64,000 nt of DNA from Prevotellaceae bacterium UBA1075 (GCA_002316015.1 DCCS01000040.1:23738-87737); one strand, 5' to 3'. Positions 25,524 through 34,930 are shown, counted from the stretch's first letter. The notes: generated by a model from the letters alone, not told the origin. Numbers and translations are program-made.

Positions 25524-28460
25524 TCAGTAGCCGAAGATGTCCTCCAGGCTCACACGGTGCAGGGTGCCACGCTGCTCCAGGCTCTTGAGGTCCCAGTCGC
25601 CCTCGTCGCCCAGGAGCAGCAGGTGATACTTGCGCCTGGCGATTTCCCGCTTGTGGAAAGCGGCCAATTCGGGCAGGGTCATCTTCTTGATGCGCTTGTA
25701 AACCTCGCCCTCGGGGTTCTCGGTGAGCCCCCGGTCACGGCACTCCAGGTAGTAGTTCAAGATGGCCTCGCGCAGCGTGCGCCGGGTGGCAAGACGCTTG
25801 AGGACAGCATCGCGCGCCACGGCGAAGGCCCTCTCGTCCTGGGGCATCCGTTCCACTATCTGGTCAAACACCGCGAGGCAGTCCCTCAACTTGTCATTCT
25901 GGGTGATGATGCTGGTGGAGAAACTCTCCCTGTCATCGGCATCCGTGGCTTGTGCGAAGCGCGCTCCCGCGCTGTAGGCCAATCCACGGGACTCGCGCAA
26001 CTCCTGGAACACAATGCTGTTCATGCCCCCGCCGAAGTATTCGTTGAAGACATCGGCATAGGGCTCCACCTCCCAGTCAAAGGTCTCGCCACGGCTGGAG
26101 TATCCCATCATGTAGGTGTTCTTGGCCTGGAAGGGGGCTATGATGACCAGGTTTTCATCGACCTTGCGGGGCGGGTAGAACTGTCCGCTGTGGGCGGGCG
26201 CGGGGTGCTCCGACATGGGATGCATCCCATTGAGCATGCGGCTCACCTGGGTGGCCTCGAGCGGCCCATAGTAAAGCGCGTGCTGCATGACACCGGGCAG
26301 CGAGCGCAGGCGGCCAAGCGCGCCCGCCGCGCCCAGCCGGTGCATCTGGGCGGCATCCAGCGCACGGGTCACCCTGTTGTGGGGGCCATAGACACCATAC
26401 TGGGTGAGGGCTCCGTAGCAGGCGCGCTGGCTGGTCTTGCTGTCGGCCCTCTGCTTGAGAATGTCGCTCACCACCTGGGCATAGATGTCCGTGTCGGGCC
26501 GCGCGGTGGCTATCCACCGCTCGGTGAGGCGCAGCGCCTCCTGCATGTTGTCGGCCAGGCCCGAGAGGGTGAGGCGTGTGCGCCCGTCCCCGACACTGAG
26601 CGTGGCGTCGCATGCCAGGCCATAGAGGCGGCCCTGCAACTGGTTGGCGTCCAGCGAGTCGGTGCCCAGGTAGGGCAGGTATTGCCCGGCCACAGCAAGG
26701 GCGGGGTCTTCCTTGGCCCCCCGCTCATAGACGAAGGTGAGGCTGAAGAGCTGGCTCGAGGCGTCGCGGTGGGCCAGCAGCTCGTTGCCCCCCACCAGCG
26801 TGCCCTTCTGCACGTCGCGGTCGAAATCCACGAAGACAGGCTCCACCTGGGCCACAGGCATGCTGAGCACAGAATCGGCAAAGGGGCTTGACTTGCCGCG
26901 GTTGGTCACGATGGGCGAGATGTGGGGCTTCTCTATCTTCCTGGCCGTAACGTCATCGCCCTGCCTCTTATACACACACGCATAGCCGTCCGTGAGCATC
27001 CGGCGGGCACAGTCCACCACGGTCTTCTTGGTCAGCGTGTCCAGCCTCTGCATCTCGCCAACCTCCTCAGCCCACGGCTTCCCCGCCACAAAGGCATCCA
27101 CGAACCAGCTTGCGCGCAACTCGTTGCTTTGCATGTCCTCCAGGCGGCGGCGCTTCATGTTGTTGAGGATAGCCCTGAGGAGAGACTCGTCCCACTGGCC
27201 GCTGGTGAGGCGGCGCACCTGCTCCATCATCAGCCGGCGCACCTCCTCCAGGCTCTGCCCCTCCTTGGGACAGCCGATAGCCCAGAACGCGCTCTGCTCG
27301 GCCATGCCATCCACAAACGTCTCGCTCTGAATCACCTGCTGAGCGTTGTTGAGGTTCTGGTCAAAGAGACCGCACTTGCCATTGCAGAGCACCTGGTTGG
27401 CCACCACCATCAGGCCATACATGGGGTCGGACTTGGCAGGAAGCCTCCAGCCGAGAGCCACCATGGGAGTCTCCCGGCCCACCACCATGGTATCGTGGGG
27501 GACGGCGAGGGGAGGCTCCTGGGGGAAGGCGCGCCGGGGCAGGCTGTCGGACGGCTGCCAGTCACCGAAGTATTTCTCTATGACGCGCACCGTCTCGTCC
27601 GGGTCAAGGTCCCCGCTCATGCAGATGGCCACATTGTTGGGCACATACCACTCATGATAGTACCGCATGACATTGCGAAGCGAGGGGTTCTTGAGGTGCT
27701 CCTGCGTTCCGATGGTGGTCTGGGTGCCATAGGGGTGATGGGGAAAGAGGATGGCGTAGAGCGCGTTGTTCATCTTGTCAAAGTCGTTGGTGAGGTGCAT
27801 GTTGTACTCCTCATAGACGGCCTCGAGCTCGGTGTGGAACCCTCTGATGACCATGTTGCGGAAGCGCTCGGCCTGCACCCTGGCCCATGGCTCCAGGGCA
27901 TGGCACGGGATGTTCTCCTGATAGCAGGTCACATCGGTGCTCGTGTAGGCGTTGGAGCCTGTGGACCCTATCCCTGCCATCATCTTGTCATACTCGTTGG
28001 CAATGGCATACTTGCTGGCCTCGTGGCTGAAGCTGTCGATGCGGGCATAGACGGCGCGGCGCGCGGCCTCGTCACGAGTGCGCCCGTACACCTCGTACTG
28101 CGCCTCGATGCTGTCGAGCAGGGGCTTCTCCCTGGCATAGTCAAGCGTGCCGAAGCGTGTGGTGCCCTTGAACATGAGGTGCTCCAGGTAGTGTGCCAGT
28201 CCGGTGCTCCCGGCAGGGTCGTTGCGCGAGCCGGTGCGCACGGCCACATAGGTCTGTATGCGCGGCTCGTCACGATTGACCGTGAGATAGACCCTCAACC
28301 CGTTTCTGAGGGTGTAAATGTGCGCTGCCATGGGGTCACCGGACACGGCAGGCTCTTCTTTGGCACCCGAGCCAAAGCCCGGCCGGCAGGACACCAGCAT
28401 GGCGCATAGGCAGAATCCCGCGCAAAGGAGACCGGCTGCCCATATTTTCCTTCTGTTCAT
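25524..28460 (-). CDS. M16-family zinc metalloprotease lipoprotein (insulinase/pitrilysin type)
   Basis: A 978-residue two-lobed M16 peptidase. It has a lipoprotein signal (MNRRKIWAAG...CAMLVSC, lipidated Cys25). The inverted zinc motif HYLEH (90-94, HxxEH) lies in GLAHYLEHLMFKGT, with the distal Glu in HTELEAVYEEYNMHL. The second catalytically inactive half contains the AYSAGARFAQ region typical of M16 C-terminal lobes. It is expected to face the periplasm or surface and degrade peptides. ATG 28460 is chosen because it creates the lipobox; the frame opens upstream to 28661 without features. Confidence 0.92.
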   Translation of the reverse strand: MNRRKIWAAGLLCAGFCLCAMLVSCRPGFGSGAKEEPAVSGDPMAAHIYTLRNGLRVYLTVNRDEPRIQTYVAVRTGSRNDPAGSTGLAHYLEHLMFKGTTRFGTLDYAREKPLLDSIEAQYEVYGRTRDEAARRAVYARIDSFSHEASKYAIANEYDKMMAGIGSTGSNAYTSTDVTCYQENIPCHALEPWARVQAERFRNMVIRGFHTELEAVYEEYNMHLTNDFDKMNNALYAILFPHHPYGTQTTIGTQEHLKNPSLRNVMRYYHEWYVPNNVAICMSGDLDPDETVRVIEKYFGDWQPSDSLPRRAFPQEPPLAVPHDTMVVGRETPMVALGWRLPAKSDPMYGLMVVANQVLCNGKCGLFDQNLNNAQQVIQSETFVDGMAEQSAFWAIGCPKEGQSLEEVRRLMMEQVRRLTSGQWDESLLRAILNNMKRRRLEDMQSNELRASWFVDAFVAGKPWAEEVGEMQRLDTLTKKTVVDCARRMLTDGYACVYKRQGDDVTARKIEKPHISPIVTNRGKSSPFADSVLSMPVAQVEPVFVDFDRDVQKGTLVGGNELLAHRDASSQLFSLTFVYERGAKEDPALAVAGQYLPYLGTDSLDANQLQGRLYGLACDATLSVGDGRTRLTLSGLADNMQEALRLTERWIATARPDTDIYAQVVSDILKQRADSKTSQRACYGALTQYGVYGPHNRVTRALDAAQMHRLGAAGALGRLRSLPGVMQHALYYGPLEATQVSRMLNGMHPMSEHPAPAHSGQFYPPRKVDENLVIIAPFQAKNTYMMGYSSRGETFDWEVEPYADVFNEYFGGGMNSIVFQELRESRGLAYSAGARFAQATDADDRESFSTSIITQNDKLRDCLAVFDQIVERMPQDERAFAVARDAVLKRLATRRTLREAILNYYLECRDRGLTENPEGEVYKRIKKMTLPELAAFHKREIARRKYHLLLLGDEGDWDLKSLEQRGTLHRVSLEDIFGY

Positions 28461-28527
28461 AATGGTATGTGGTTTGGTCTTTGTACCAGAATTCCGGGGG
28501 ACTGCCCGCCGGCGCGCGGGACGCGGC

Positions 28528-29310
28528 CTAACGCACCGAGGAGTCCCCCTCGACATAGTTCTCAAGGTAGAGTTGCTCACCGTCAAACACCGCATAGGTA
28601 CAACGGGTAATCCAGTCACCCAGGATGAGCAGGCGGCACTGGCGGGTGAGGTACAGGTCAAGTTCGATATGGCGGTGTCCGAAGAGGAAGTAGTTCACGT
28701 CGGGATGCTGGCTCAGGTACTCCTTGGCAAAGCGCACAAGATACTCGCGGTCCTCGCCCAGATATGTGTCCACGGGCGTTCCGTCCCGCAGGCCGGGCTC
28801 GTGCTTGAGCCTGCTGCGCCGCGCCCATTCCAGTCCGAGGTTCACGCCTATCGTGGGATGAAGCCAGCTGAAGAGCCACTGGCACAACTTGTTGTGGAAA
28901 AAGGAGCGCAGCAGACGGAACTTCCAGTCGGGGTCACCCAGTCCGTCCCCGTGGGCGAGATAGAACAGCTTGTCGCCCAATTCGATGGTCACAGGCTCGC
29001 GGTGCAGGATGACCCCGCACTCACGCTGCAGATAGTCGGTGCACCAGATGTCGTGGTTGCCCGTGAAGAAGTGCACCTCCACACCGCTGTCGGTGAGTTC
29101 GCTCACCTTCCCCAGAAAGCGCGTGAAGCCACGGGGGACTACCGTGGGGTACTCAAACCAGAAGTCAAACATGTCGCCCAACATATACACGGCCCCCGCC
29201 TTTTCCTTTATGTCGTCAAGGAACCGCACAAGGCGGCGCTCCTGCTGTCTGCCGTGCAGCAGGGCACGGCATCCCAGATGGGCGTCACTGATGAAGTAGA
29301 TGTTCTTCAT
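28528..29310 (-). CDS. lpxH: UDP-2,3-diacylglucosamine diphosphatase (LpxH-like)
   Basis: LpxH hydrolyses UDP-2,3-diacylglucosamine to lipid X in lipid A synthesis, at the inner membrane surface. The 260-residue protein shows the calcineurin-like metallophosphoesterase motifs in order: ISDAHLG, YMLGDMFDFW, FFTGNHDIW, LAHGDGLGDPDW and LFGHRHIE. The extended HGDGLGDPDWKFRLLR region is typical of the Bacteroidetes LpxH branch. It starts 12 bp after the DUF59 gene and is likely co-transcribed. Confidence 0.9.
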   Translation of the reverse strand: MKNIYFISDAHLGCRALLHGRQQERRLVRFLDDIKEKAGAVYMLGDMFDFWFEYPTVVPRGFTRFLGKVSELTDSGVEVHFFTGNHDIWCTDYLQRECGVILHREPVTIELGDKLFYLAHGDGLGDPDWKFRLLRSFFHNKLCQWLFSWLHPTIGVNLGLEWARRSRLKHEPGLRDGTPVDTYLGEDREYLVRFAKEYLSQHPDVNYFLFGHRHIELDLYLTRQCRLLILGDWITRCTYAVFDGEQLYLENYVEGDSSVR

Positions 29311-29321
29311 AGAGCCGTACG

Positions 29322-29636
29322 CTACATCAGTCCCAGTTCGAGGCGTGCCTCGTCACTCATCATGTCCTTGTTCCACTCGGGCTCGAAGACGAGGTTGACC
29401 TCCACCTTGTCCAAGCCCGGGATGGCGGCCAGCTTGCTGTGCACATCCTCAAGGATGAAGTCGGCCGCAGGGCAGTTGGGGGCGGTGAGGGTCATGTCCA
29501 CCTGGAGGGTCTTCCCTCCATCTGCCAGTTCGATGCGGTATATGAGCCCCAGGTCGTAGATGTTGACGGGTATCTCGGGGTCGAAGACCGTGCGCAGTAT
29601 CTCCACCACCCTGTCTTGTATGTCTGTCTGTTCCAT
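29322..29636 (-). CDS. DUF59/MIP18-type Fe-S cluster assembly protein
   Basis: A 104-residue cytosolic protein consisting of a single DUF59 (MIP18/PaaD-like) domain: VVEILRTVFDPEIPVNIYDLGLIYRIEL, then VDMTLTAPNCPAADFIL and KVEVNLVFEPEWNKDMMSDEARLELGL. The conserved Cys in TAPNCPAAD and the WNKDMMS motif match SufT-like proteins that assist Fe-S cluster maturation. It sits between radC and lpxH in a leftward cluster and is close enough to lpxH (11 bp) to share its transcript. Confidence 0.92.
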   Translation of the reverse strand: MEQTDIQDRVVEILRTVFDPEIPVNIYDLGLIYRIELADGGKTLQVDMTLTAPNCPAADFILEDVHSKLAAIPGLDKVEVNLVFEPEWNKDMMSDEARLELGLM

Positions 29637-29677
29637 GTCCGCTTGTGCTTGTTCCTTATATAATATATAATGTGTGT

Positions 29678-30367
29678 TCAGTACAGGGAACCCTCCTCGG
29701 AAAAACTGTAGTACCCCTGCGTGGACACGATGACGTGGTCAACGAGTGTGATGTCAACAGCCCCGCAGGCCGCCACAAGACGGCGAGTGAGCTCACGGTC
29801 GGCCATGCTGGGCGTGAGCGCGCCGCTGGGATGGTTGTGGCAGAAGACGATGGCGGTGCACTGGCGCATGATTGCCTCGCGCAGTACCATTCTCACATCC
29901 ACCGCCGAGGCGGTGAAGCCGCCCTCGCTGACACGGGCCGAGCCCACGAGCGTGAGGTTGTTGCGCAGGAACATCACATGGCATTCCTCGCGCGTCTTGT
30001 CCTGCAGCATGGGACGGAAATAGGCGGCGATGGCCTGCGCGCTGTCCATGCGCTGCTGCGAGGCGCGCTCCACGGCCCTGCGCCTGCCCAGTTCGCAGGC
30101 GGCCAGGACGGTCACGGCCTTGGCCGGCCCCATCCCCCTGTAGCCCTGCAGGGCATCGAGCGACATGCGGCTGAGCTCTGTCAGGCTCCCGTGGCAGTCT
30201 CCGAGCACCCTGCGCATGAGCTCGACCGCCGTCTCGCGGCTGCTTCCGCTGCCTATCAGGATGGCAAGCAGCTCGGCCTTGGAGAGCGACTCGGCGCCAT
30301 GGGCGATGAGTTTCTCGCGTGGACGGTCCTCAATGGGCTGCTGGTTGATGTTCAGTTTCTCTGTCAT
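29678..30367 (-). CDS. radC: RadC-family JAB-domain protein
   Basis: RadC/YeeS-type proteins have an N-terminal helix-hairpin-helix-like region and a C-terminal JAMM domain; despite the name the role in repair is unproven. The 229-residue protein shows SKAELLAILIGSGS near the N-terminus, an HhH-like LQGYRGMGPAKAVTVLAACELGRR and the zinc motif FCHNHPSGALTPSMADRELT (HxH...S...D). It is followed 41 bp downstream by the DUF59 gene. A small hairpin (GTTCCGC, 30399-30419) separates it from the upstream glycosyltransferase gene. Confidence 0.93.
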   Translation of the reverse strand: MTEKLNINQQPIEDRPREKLIAHGAESLSKAELLAILIGSGSSRETAVELMRRVLGDCHGSLTELSRMSLDALQGYRGMGPAKAVTVLAACELGRRRAVERASQQRMDSAQAIAAYFRPMLQDKTREECHVMFLRNNLTLVGSARVSEGGFTASAVDVRMVLREAIMRQCTAIVFCHNHPSGALTPSMADRELTRRLVAACGAVDITLVDHVIVSTQGYYSFSEEGSLY

Positions 30368-30398
30368 TGTGATGTGTTGCCCGTCACTTTGCCCGCAG

Positions 30399-30419
30399 GT
30401 TCCGCTTGCGTAGCGGAAC
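30399..30419 (-). terminator. Hairpin between the GT2 and radC genes
   Basis: GTTCCGC paired with GCGGAAC around a 7-nt loop, just downstream of the GT2 stop at 30434; no T-tract. Confidence 0.4.
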
Positions 30420-30433
30420 GCCGCAGGCGACGC

Positions 30434-31486
30434 TTACTTGTAAAAGGTCTCGCGGAACGCCTGCAATTCCCCGTTCCTGCCACGCACGCACCTGAGCCAC
30501 CAGGCACGCAGGAAGCCTGTGCCGTAGCCGATGAGCTGCACATAACTGGCCGCCACACTGAGCAGCCCCACACGCAGGCTGTGGCTCTGGGCCGTACTGT
30601 CGGCCAGGATGAGCAGCGAGAAGAGCGTGGGGAAGAGCAGGCTCACCATCACCATCTCCCACCCCAGGATGCCCCAGCGGGGACTCTGCGAGCACAGGGC
30701 AAGCGGCAATCCGCACACCAGCATGAGCGCCAGCAGTGCCATGCCCAGGGTGAAGAGGGCGGGCAAGAGATGCACCGCCTTGAGACTCGAAGGGTATTTC
30801 TTGTAAAGGTTGATGCGGGCTATGCCGCTGTTGTGCACCTGACGGAAGAACTTCCTGAGGTCGGTGCGCCGCTTGTGCCACACCCAGGCCTGGGGGAAGA
30901 GGCGGCACCGCGCACCGCTCTGACAGATACGGATGCTCAGGTCTATGTCCTCGCCGAAGCGCATCGGGCTGAATCCTCCGAGCCTGCGAAAGAGAACCGC
31001 GCTGATGCCCATGTTGAAGGAGCGGGGGTAGAACCTGTCAAGTTTCTTCTTGCCGCCGCGTATGCCGCCAGTGGTCAGGAAACTGGTCATGCTGTAGCTG
31101 ATGGCTTTCTGCACCGGCGTGAAGGATGGATGTGAGCGGTCGGGGCCACCGAAAGCGTCACAGGGACTCGACGCGAGCTCACGGTCAACAGCCTCCAGAT
31201 AGCCGGGAGGCAGCAAGCAGTCGCTGTCCAGGAAGATGAGATACTCGCCCTGGGAGCGCTCGGCCCCGTAGTTGCGCGTCTGCCCGGGCCCGCTGTTGGG
31301 CTTGCCGAAGTACTTTATGGGCATCTGGGCGGCATGAGCCTGCACCACCTGCTGGCAAGTCACTTGCGACCCGTCCTCCACCACAATCACCTCAAAGTCG
31401 CGAAGGGTCTGCCGTGCCAGGCTCCCCAGCAACTCGTCCGTCTCTTCGGGGCGGTTATACACAGGTATCACAAAGGAGTATCTCAT
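30434..31486 (-). CDS. Membrane-associated family 2 glycosyltransferase
   Basis: A 350-residue GT2 enzyme with an N-terminal GT-A fold and C-terminal membrane segments. Motifs are MRYSFVIPVYNRPEETDELL, EVIVVEDGS, the DxD-type IFLDSDCLLPP, and the catalytic-region FGEDIDLSIR. Two or more hydrophobic segments follow from about residue 245 (LPALFTLGMALLALMLVCGL and GWEMVMVSLLFPTLFSLLILAD). This is the layout of transferases that build surface polysaccharide or glycolipid on a membrane acceptor; donor and acceptor are unknown. ATG 31486 gives the canonical GT2 start. A TACATTTG element lies 27 bp upstream. Confidence 0.9.
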   Translation of the reverse strand: MRYSFVIPVYNRPEETDELLGSLARQTLRDFEVIVVEDGSQVTCQQVVQAHAAQMPIKYFGKPNSGPGQTRNYGAERSQGEYLIFLDSDCLLPPGYLEAVDRELASSPCDAFGGPDRSHPSFTPVQKAISYSMTSFLTTGGIRGGKKKLDRFYPRSFNMGISAVLFRRLGGFSPMRFGEDIDLSIRICQSGARCRLFPQAWVWHKRRTDLRKFFRQVHNSGIARINLYKKYPSSLKAVHLLPALFTLGMALLALMLVCGLPLALCSQSPRWGILGWEMVMVSLLFPTLFSLLILADSTAQSHSLRVGLLSVAASYVQLIGYGTGFLRAWWLRCVRGRNGELQAFRETFYK

Positions 31487-31513
31487 TGCATTCTGTTTTC
31501 TTCGTACAAGAGA

Positions 31514-31521
31514 CAAATGTA
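31514..31521 (-). promoter_or_regulatory. Putative -7 element of the GT2 gene at 30434
   Basis: TACATTTG on the minus strand, about 27 bp before ATG 31486; no clear -33 TTTG. Confidence 0.5.
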
Positions 31522-31711
31522 CACAAAAAACGGGGAAAAGCCACCTTTTCCGCTCGCTTTTCTTGAAAAGAGAAGAAAGCGAGGACAGCAGGGGACGGAA
31601 ACCGCCAGCACAGGCAGGGGCGTGGCCGGAGTTCTCCATACCATACCGCATACATGGGCATGACCTGGAGGCCATGTGTGCCAGAAGCGCGCAAGCACAA
31701 GTGGAAGAAGG

Positions 31712-32722
31712 TCAGCGCAGACTGCTGAATGTTCTGTGCCCCAGGACATAGTACTGCCAGAGCAGACTGAAGGTTGCCTGTTCGGGGATGGGGTCAAGAA
31801 CAGTCCTGGAGAGGTTCTCCATGCGGGCAGGCTCGAAGTCCCTCCTGATGCGCCGAAACTCCCTACGGGCACGCCACACCGCCATCGCGCTGCGCCATTG
31901 CCCCGTGGCCAGCATCTGCAGCGAGGCAAGTGCGTCCAGCCATAGACGCAGGCGCAAGACCCTGCGCAGGCTGCGCTCAGGCAAGTTCTTGTAAAGCAGG
32001 AGCAGGTTGTTGCGGAAATTGAGGAACGTCTTGCGCGGGCTGCCCTGGGGAAGCGTGCCTCCACCCAGGTGATACACCACACTCTGCGGAACGCACAGGA
32101 TGCCACGCCCCCGGCTGCGCAACCGCCAGCACAGGTCAATCTCCTCCTGGTGCGCAAAGAAACGCCCGTCCAGTCCGCCCGCCTGCCAGTAGTCCCGGCT
32201 GCGGATGACCAACGCGGCTCCCGATGCCCAGAAGACGGAAAGCACGCTGTCGTACTGTCCCTTGTCCTCCTCTACCGTGCCCAGCACGCGGCCTCGACAA
32301 TAGGGATAGCCAAGCGAGTCAATGAACCCGCCCGCCGCGCCCGCGTACTCGAAGCGCCCCATGTCCCACTCGCTGCGTATCTTGGGCTGGAGGGCGGCCA
32401 CACCGGGACGCTCCTCCAAGCATCTGAGCAGCGGGGAAAGCCAGCCTGGTGTGACCCGCACGTCACTGTTGAGCAGCACATACACATCAGACTGCACACG
32501 GCGCAAAGCCTCATTGTAACCCTCGGCAAAACCAAGGTTCCGCTCCAACTTTATCGTACGCACCCGGGGGAAATCACGCTCCAACACGGTGAGCGACTCG
32601 TCGGTGCTGCCATTGTCGGCCACCACAACTTCCGCCCCACTGGAGCCCTCGAGCACCGAGGGCAGGAACCGCCGCAGCATCGCGGCACCGTTCCAGTTGA
32701 GAATCACAATGCTTGCTGTCAT
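31712..32722 (-). CDS. Family 2 glycosyltransferase (rhamnosyltransferase-like)
   Basis: A 336-residue GT2 enzyme without clear membrane helices. It shows SIVILNWNGAAMLRRFLPS, VVVADNGSTDES, the donor-binding LLNSDVRVTPGWL, and FFAHQEEIDLCWRLRSRG, typical of rhamnosyl- and related transferases that extend O-antigen or capsule. Its ATG overlaps the stop of mtaB (ATGA at 32719-32722), so the two are translationally coupled. It is separated from the next GT2 gene by 225 bp containing a separate promoter. Confidence 0.9.
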   Translation of the reverse strand: MTASIVILNWNGAAMLRRFLPSVLEGSSGAEVVVADNGSTDESLTVLERDFPRVRTIKLERNLGFAEGYNEALRRVQSDVYVLLNSDVRVTPGWLSPLLRCLEERPGVAALQPKIRSEWDMGRFEYAGAAGGFIDSLGYPYCRGRVLGTVEEDKGQYDSVLSVFWASGAALVIRSRDYWQAGGLDGRFFAHQEEIDLCWRLRSRGRGILCVPQSVVYHLGGGTLPQGSPRKTFLNFRNNLLLLYKNLPERSLRRVLRLRLWLDALASLQMLATGQWRSAMAVWRARREFRRIRRDFEPARMENLSRTVLDPIPEQATFSLLWQYYVLGHRTFSSLR

Positions 32723-34044
32723 AATAGCGTTGCCTGAAGCGCGCCTCCATCAGCATCCCAGTCACCCAGCGTCACGGGAACGATCTGGTTGTCCATATCC
32801 TGGGCTTTGACGGAAACGCGTATGTAATTGTCAGTAAACCCGTGCATCACGCCCCCATGGCGGCTGTGCTCGAGCAATACGGGGCGGACCTGTCCACGGA
32901 AGCGTTCGTAAAACTCACGCAGCTTGCGCTCGCTCAGGGCAAGTACCTGCTGGCTGCGCTCGTGCTTCTGCCCGGGCGTCACCACATGAGGAATCTGCAG
33001 GGCGCGGGTACCTGGGCGCTCGCTGTAGCTGAACACATGGTACTGGTTCGCATCCATCTCCCGCATGAAGCGCATGGATTCGGCAAACAGGTCGTCAGTC
33101 TCGCCGCGCATGCCCACAATGACATCCACACCGATAAAGGCATCGGGCATCACCCGCCGCACATGGGCAATCCTGTCGGCAAAGAGACGCGTGTCGTAAT
33201 GGCGACGCATGAGCCTGAGCACCTTGTCGCTCCCGCTCTGCAGCGGGATGTGGAAGTGGGGCATGAAAGCACGGCTCCGGGCACAGAAGTCGATGACCTC
33301 GCCGGTGAGCAAGTCGGGCTCTATGCTGCTGATACGGAAACGGGAGATGCCCTCCACCTGGTCAAGAGCCTGGATGAGGTCAAGAAACGTCTCGCCGCTG
33401 GAGCGTCCGAAGTCGCCTATGTTGACCCCCGTAATCACAATCTCGCGCCCGCCCAGAGCCGCTACCTGCCTGGCCTGTTCGACCATAGAGGCTATGCTGC
33501 CATTGCGGCTGCGTCCACGCGCCATGGGTATGGTGCAATAGGTGCAATAGTAGTTACAGCCGTCCTGCACCTTGAGAAAGTAACGGGTGCGGTCACCACA
33601 GGAACAACTGGGCACAAAGGTATGTATGTCCCGCGTGCGCGTGGTCTCATGTCCGTGGGCAAGCAAGGCCCGCTCCTCAGGCATCATGCCGATGCGGTCG
33701 GCGATATGCCGCAGTATCTCGCCCTTCTGCTCCGTGCCCAGCACCAGGTCCACCCCGTCCAAAGCAGCCACCAGCCCAGGGTTCAGCTGCGCGTAACACC
33801 CGGTCACGATGACCAGGGCTCCCGGATGGCGGCGCACCATGCGGCTGATGGCCTGGCGGCACTTGGCATCGGCGACCTCGGTCACGCTGCATGTGTTCAC
33901 TATGCATATGTCGGCGGTCTCGCCCTCTGCGACGGTCTCCACACCAGCCTCCCTGAGTTGCTTCACCACAGTGCTCGTCTCAGCGAAATTAAGTTTGCAG
34001 CCCAAGGTAAAGTAGGCCGCCTTCTTTCCTGAAAAGTCGTACAT
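32719..34044 (-). CDS. mtaB: tRNA N6-threonylcarbamoyladenosine(37) methylthiotransferase
   Basis: MtaB is a radical SAM enzyme that adds a methylthio group to t6A37 of tRNAs reading ANN codons, giving ms2t6A. The 441-residue protein has the N-terminal UPF0004 domain with Cys in TLGCKLNFAET, VNTCSVTE and VTGCYAQL (second Fe-S cluster), the radical SAM CxxxCxxC in DGCNYYCTYCTIP, and a C-terminal TRAM-like region. ATG 34044 (MYDFSGKKAAYFTLG) fits the family. Its promoter places transcription initiation at or very near the ATG, suggesting a leaderless mRNA. tsaC at 52070, in the same window, supplies the t6A precursor step. Confidence 0.94.
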   Translation of the reverse strand: MYDFSGKKAAYFTLGCKLNFAETSTVVKQLREAGVETVAEGETADICIVNTCSVTEVADAKCRQAISRMVRRHPGALVIVTGCYAQLNPGLVAALDGVDLVLGTEQKGEILRHIADRIGMMPEERALLAHGHETTRTRDIHTFVPSCSCGDRTRYFLKVQDGCNYYCTYCTIPMARGRSRNGSIASMVEQARQVAALGGREIVITGVNIGDFGRSSGETFLDLIQALDQVEGISRFRISSIEPDLLTGEVIDFCARSRAFMPHFHIPLQSGSDKVLRLMRRHYDTRLFADRIAHVRRVMPDAFIGVDVIVGMRGETDDLFAESMRFMREMDANQYHVFSYSERPGTRALQIPHVVTPGQKHERSQQVLALSERKLREFYERFRGQVRPVLLEHSRHGGVMHGFTDNYIRVSVKAQDMDNQIVPVTLGDWDADGGALQATLL

Positions 34045-34048
34045 GCTG

Positions 34049-34080
34049 CAAAGATAGCGAAAATTGCGCAAAGAGACAAA
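34049..34080 (-). promoter_or_regulatory. Promoter of mtaB, possibly leaderless
   Basis: On the minus strand TTTG (34077-34080) is 20 bp from TATCTTTG (34049-34056). The -7 element ends only 4 bp before the ATG at 34044. Confidence 0.65.
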
Positions 34081-34197
34081 GCATGTGCAACACAAGAACA
34101 GGCTATATGTATCTGTTTTTCGATAACTTACAAAAAACTTTGCACTTTTCTCAAAAAAAAACGCCCTTGTGCGATGACAGTATAATGAAAAAGTATG

Positions 34198-34205
34198 TAC
34201 CTTTG
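34198..34205 (+). promoter_or_regulatory. Putative -7 element of the small lipoprotein gene
   Basis: TACCTTTG about 51 bp before ATG 34257 in an AT-rich stretch; the -33 region is not obvious. Confidence 0.6.
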
Positions 34206-34256
34206 CAACGTTTTAGAAAGCAATTGATTGTTTTACAAATTTAAAAGCAAAGAGAA

Positions 34257-34454
34257 ATGAAAAAGTTAGCATTTGTGTTCGCAGCTGTTGTTGCTGTGTC
34301 ATTCGCTTCTTGTGGTAACAAGACCGAGCAGGGTTGCGGTGCTGATTCTGACAGTGTTTGCTGCGACACCATCGCAGAGGAGGACACTGTAGTCGAGGAC
34401 ACTGCTGCCGCCGACACCACCACCACTGACACCACCACTGTAGCTGCTGAATAA
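34257..34454 (+). CDS. Small acidic lipoprotein of unknown function
   Basis: A 65-residue protein with a textbook lipoprotein signal (MKKLAFVFAAVVAVSFASC, lipidated Cys19). The mature part of ~46 residues is Cys-containing (GCGADSDSVCCD), then strongly acidic and Thr-rich (EEDTVVEDTAAADTTTTD). Nothing in it suggests an enzyme. It has its own promoter and a strong intrinsic terminator, so it is a free-standing, probably well expressed transcript. Less GC-rich codon use than its neighbours is visible. Family not recognised. Confidence 0.8.
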   Translation: MKKLAFVFAAVVAVSFASCGNKTEQGCGADSDSVCCDTIAEEDTVVEDTAAADTTTTDTTTVAAE

Positions 34455-34480
34455 ACAGAAACTACCAAAAGGTATCATAG

Positions 34481-34517
34481 AAGGGGCGCATCCAGGATGC
34501 GCCCCTTTCTTTTTTTC
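34481..34517 (+). terminator. Rho-independent terminator of the small lipoprotein gene
   Basis: AAGGGGCGCAT pairs with ATGCGCCCCTT around CCAGG, followed by TCTTTTTTTT. It begins 26 bp after the stop codon. Confidence 0.92.
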
Positions 34518-34930
34518 CACTCCCGGCATCGACACCCAAAGCGACCCGCCAGTGGACTTACCCGGAAAAAGCAATTGGGTCATCCTGTATCATCCCCCCA
34601 AGTACCTTAATGCGCACGTTCTCACGTTTCGGGATGCCGGGGAAAGCGTCCCAAGGCGCTCCGTCCGGTCATCGCTTACCACGCCACACGCATGCCGCCC
34701 CTGCTCCAACGGAGGAAGTTCATCGCCATAGGAAGACACGCGCAAGGGGCAGGTATAACAGAAGCACTTCCCGCCAATCCATACCTTTCAGATGACGTTT
34801 CTTTTTGTCTTTATGCCGATCAGACTTACACAGCCAGCCCCATCCGGGCATGTCGGCAATGGAGCACGGAGGCACGACCCTACAGGCCCAGCGTTTCCCG
34901 GCATGCATGACACGGGACTCCAAGAACGCA
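34518..34930. other. Non-coding gap
   Basis: About 410 bp between the lipoprotein terminator and the terminator of the ribosomal operon. Short open frames are present on both strands but none has a signal peptide, domain motif or promoter that I can support. Confidence 0.55.
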
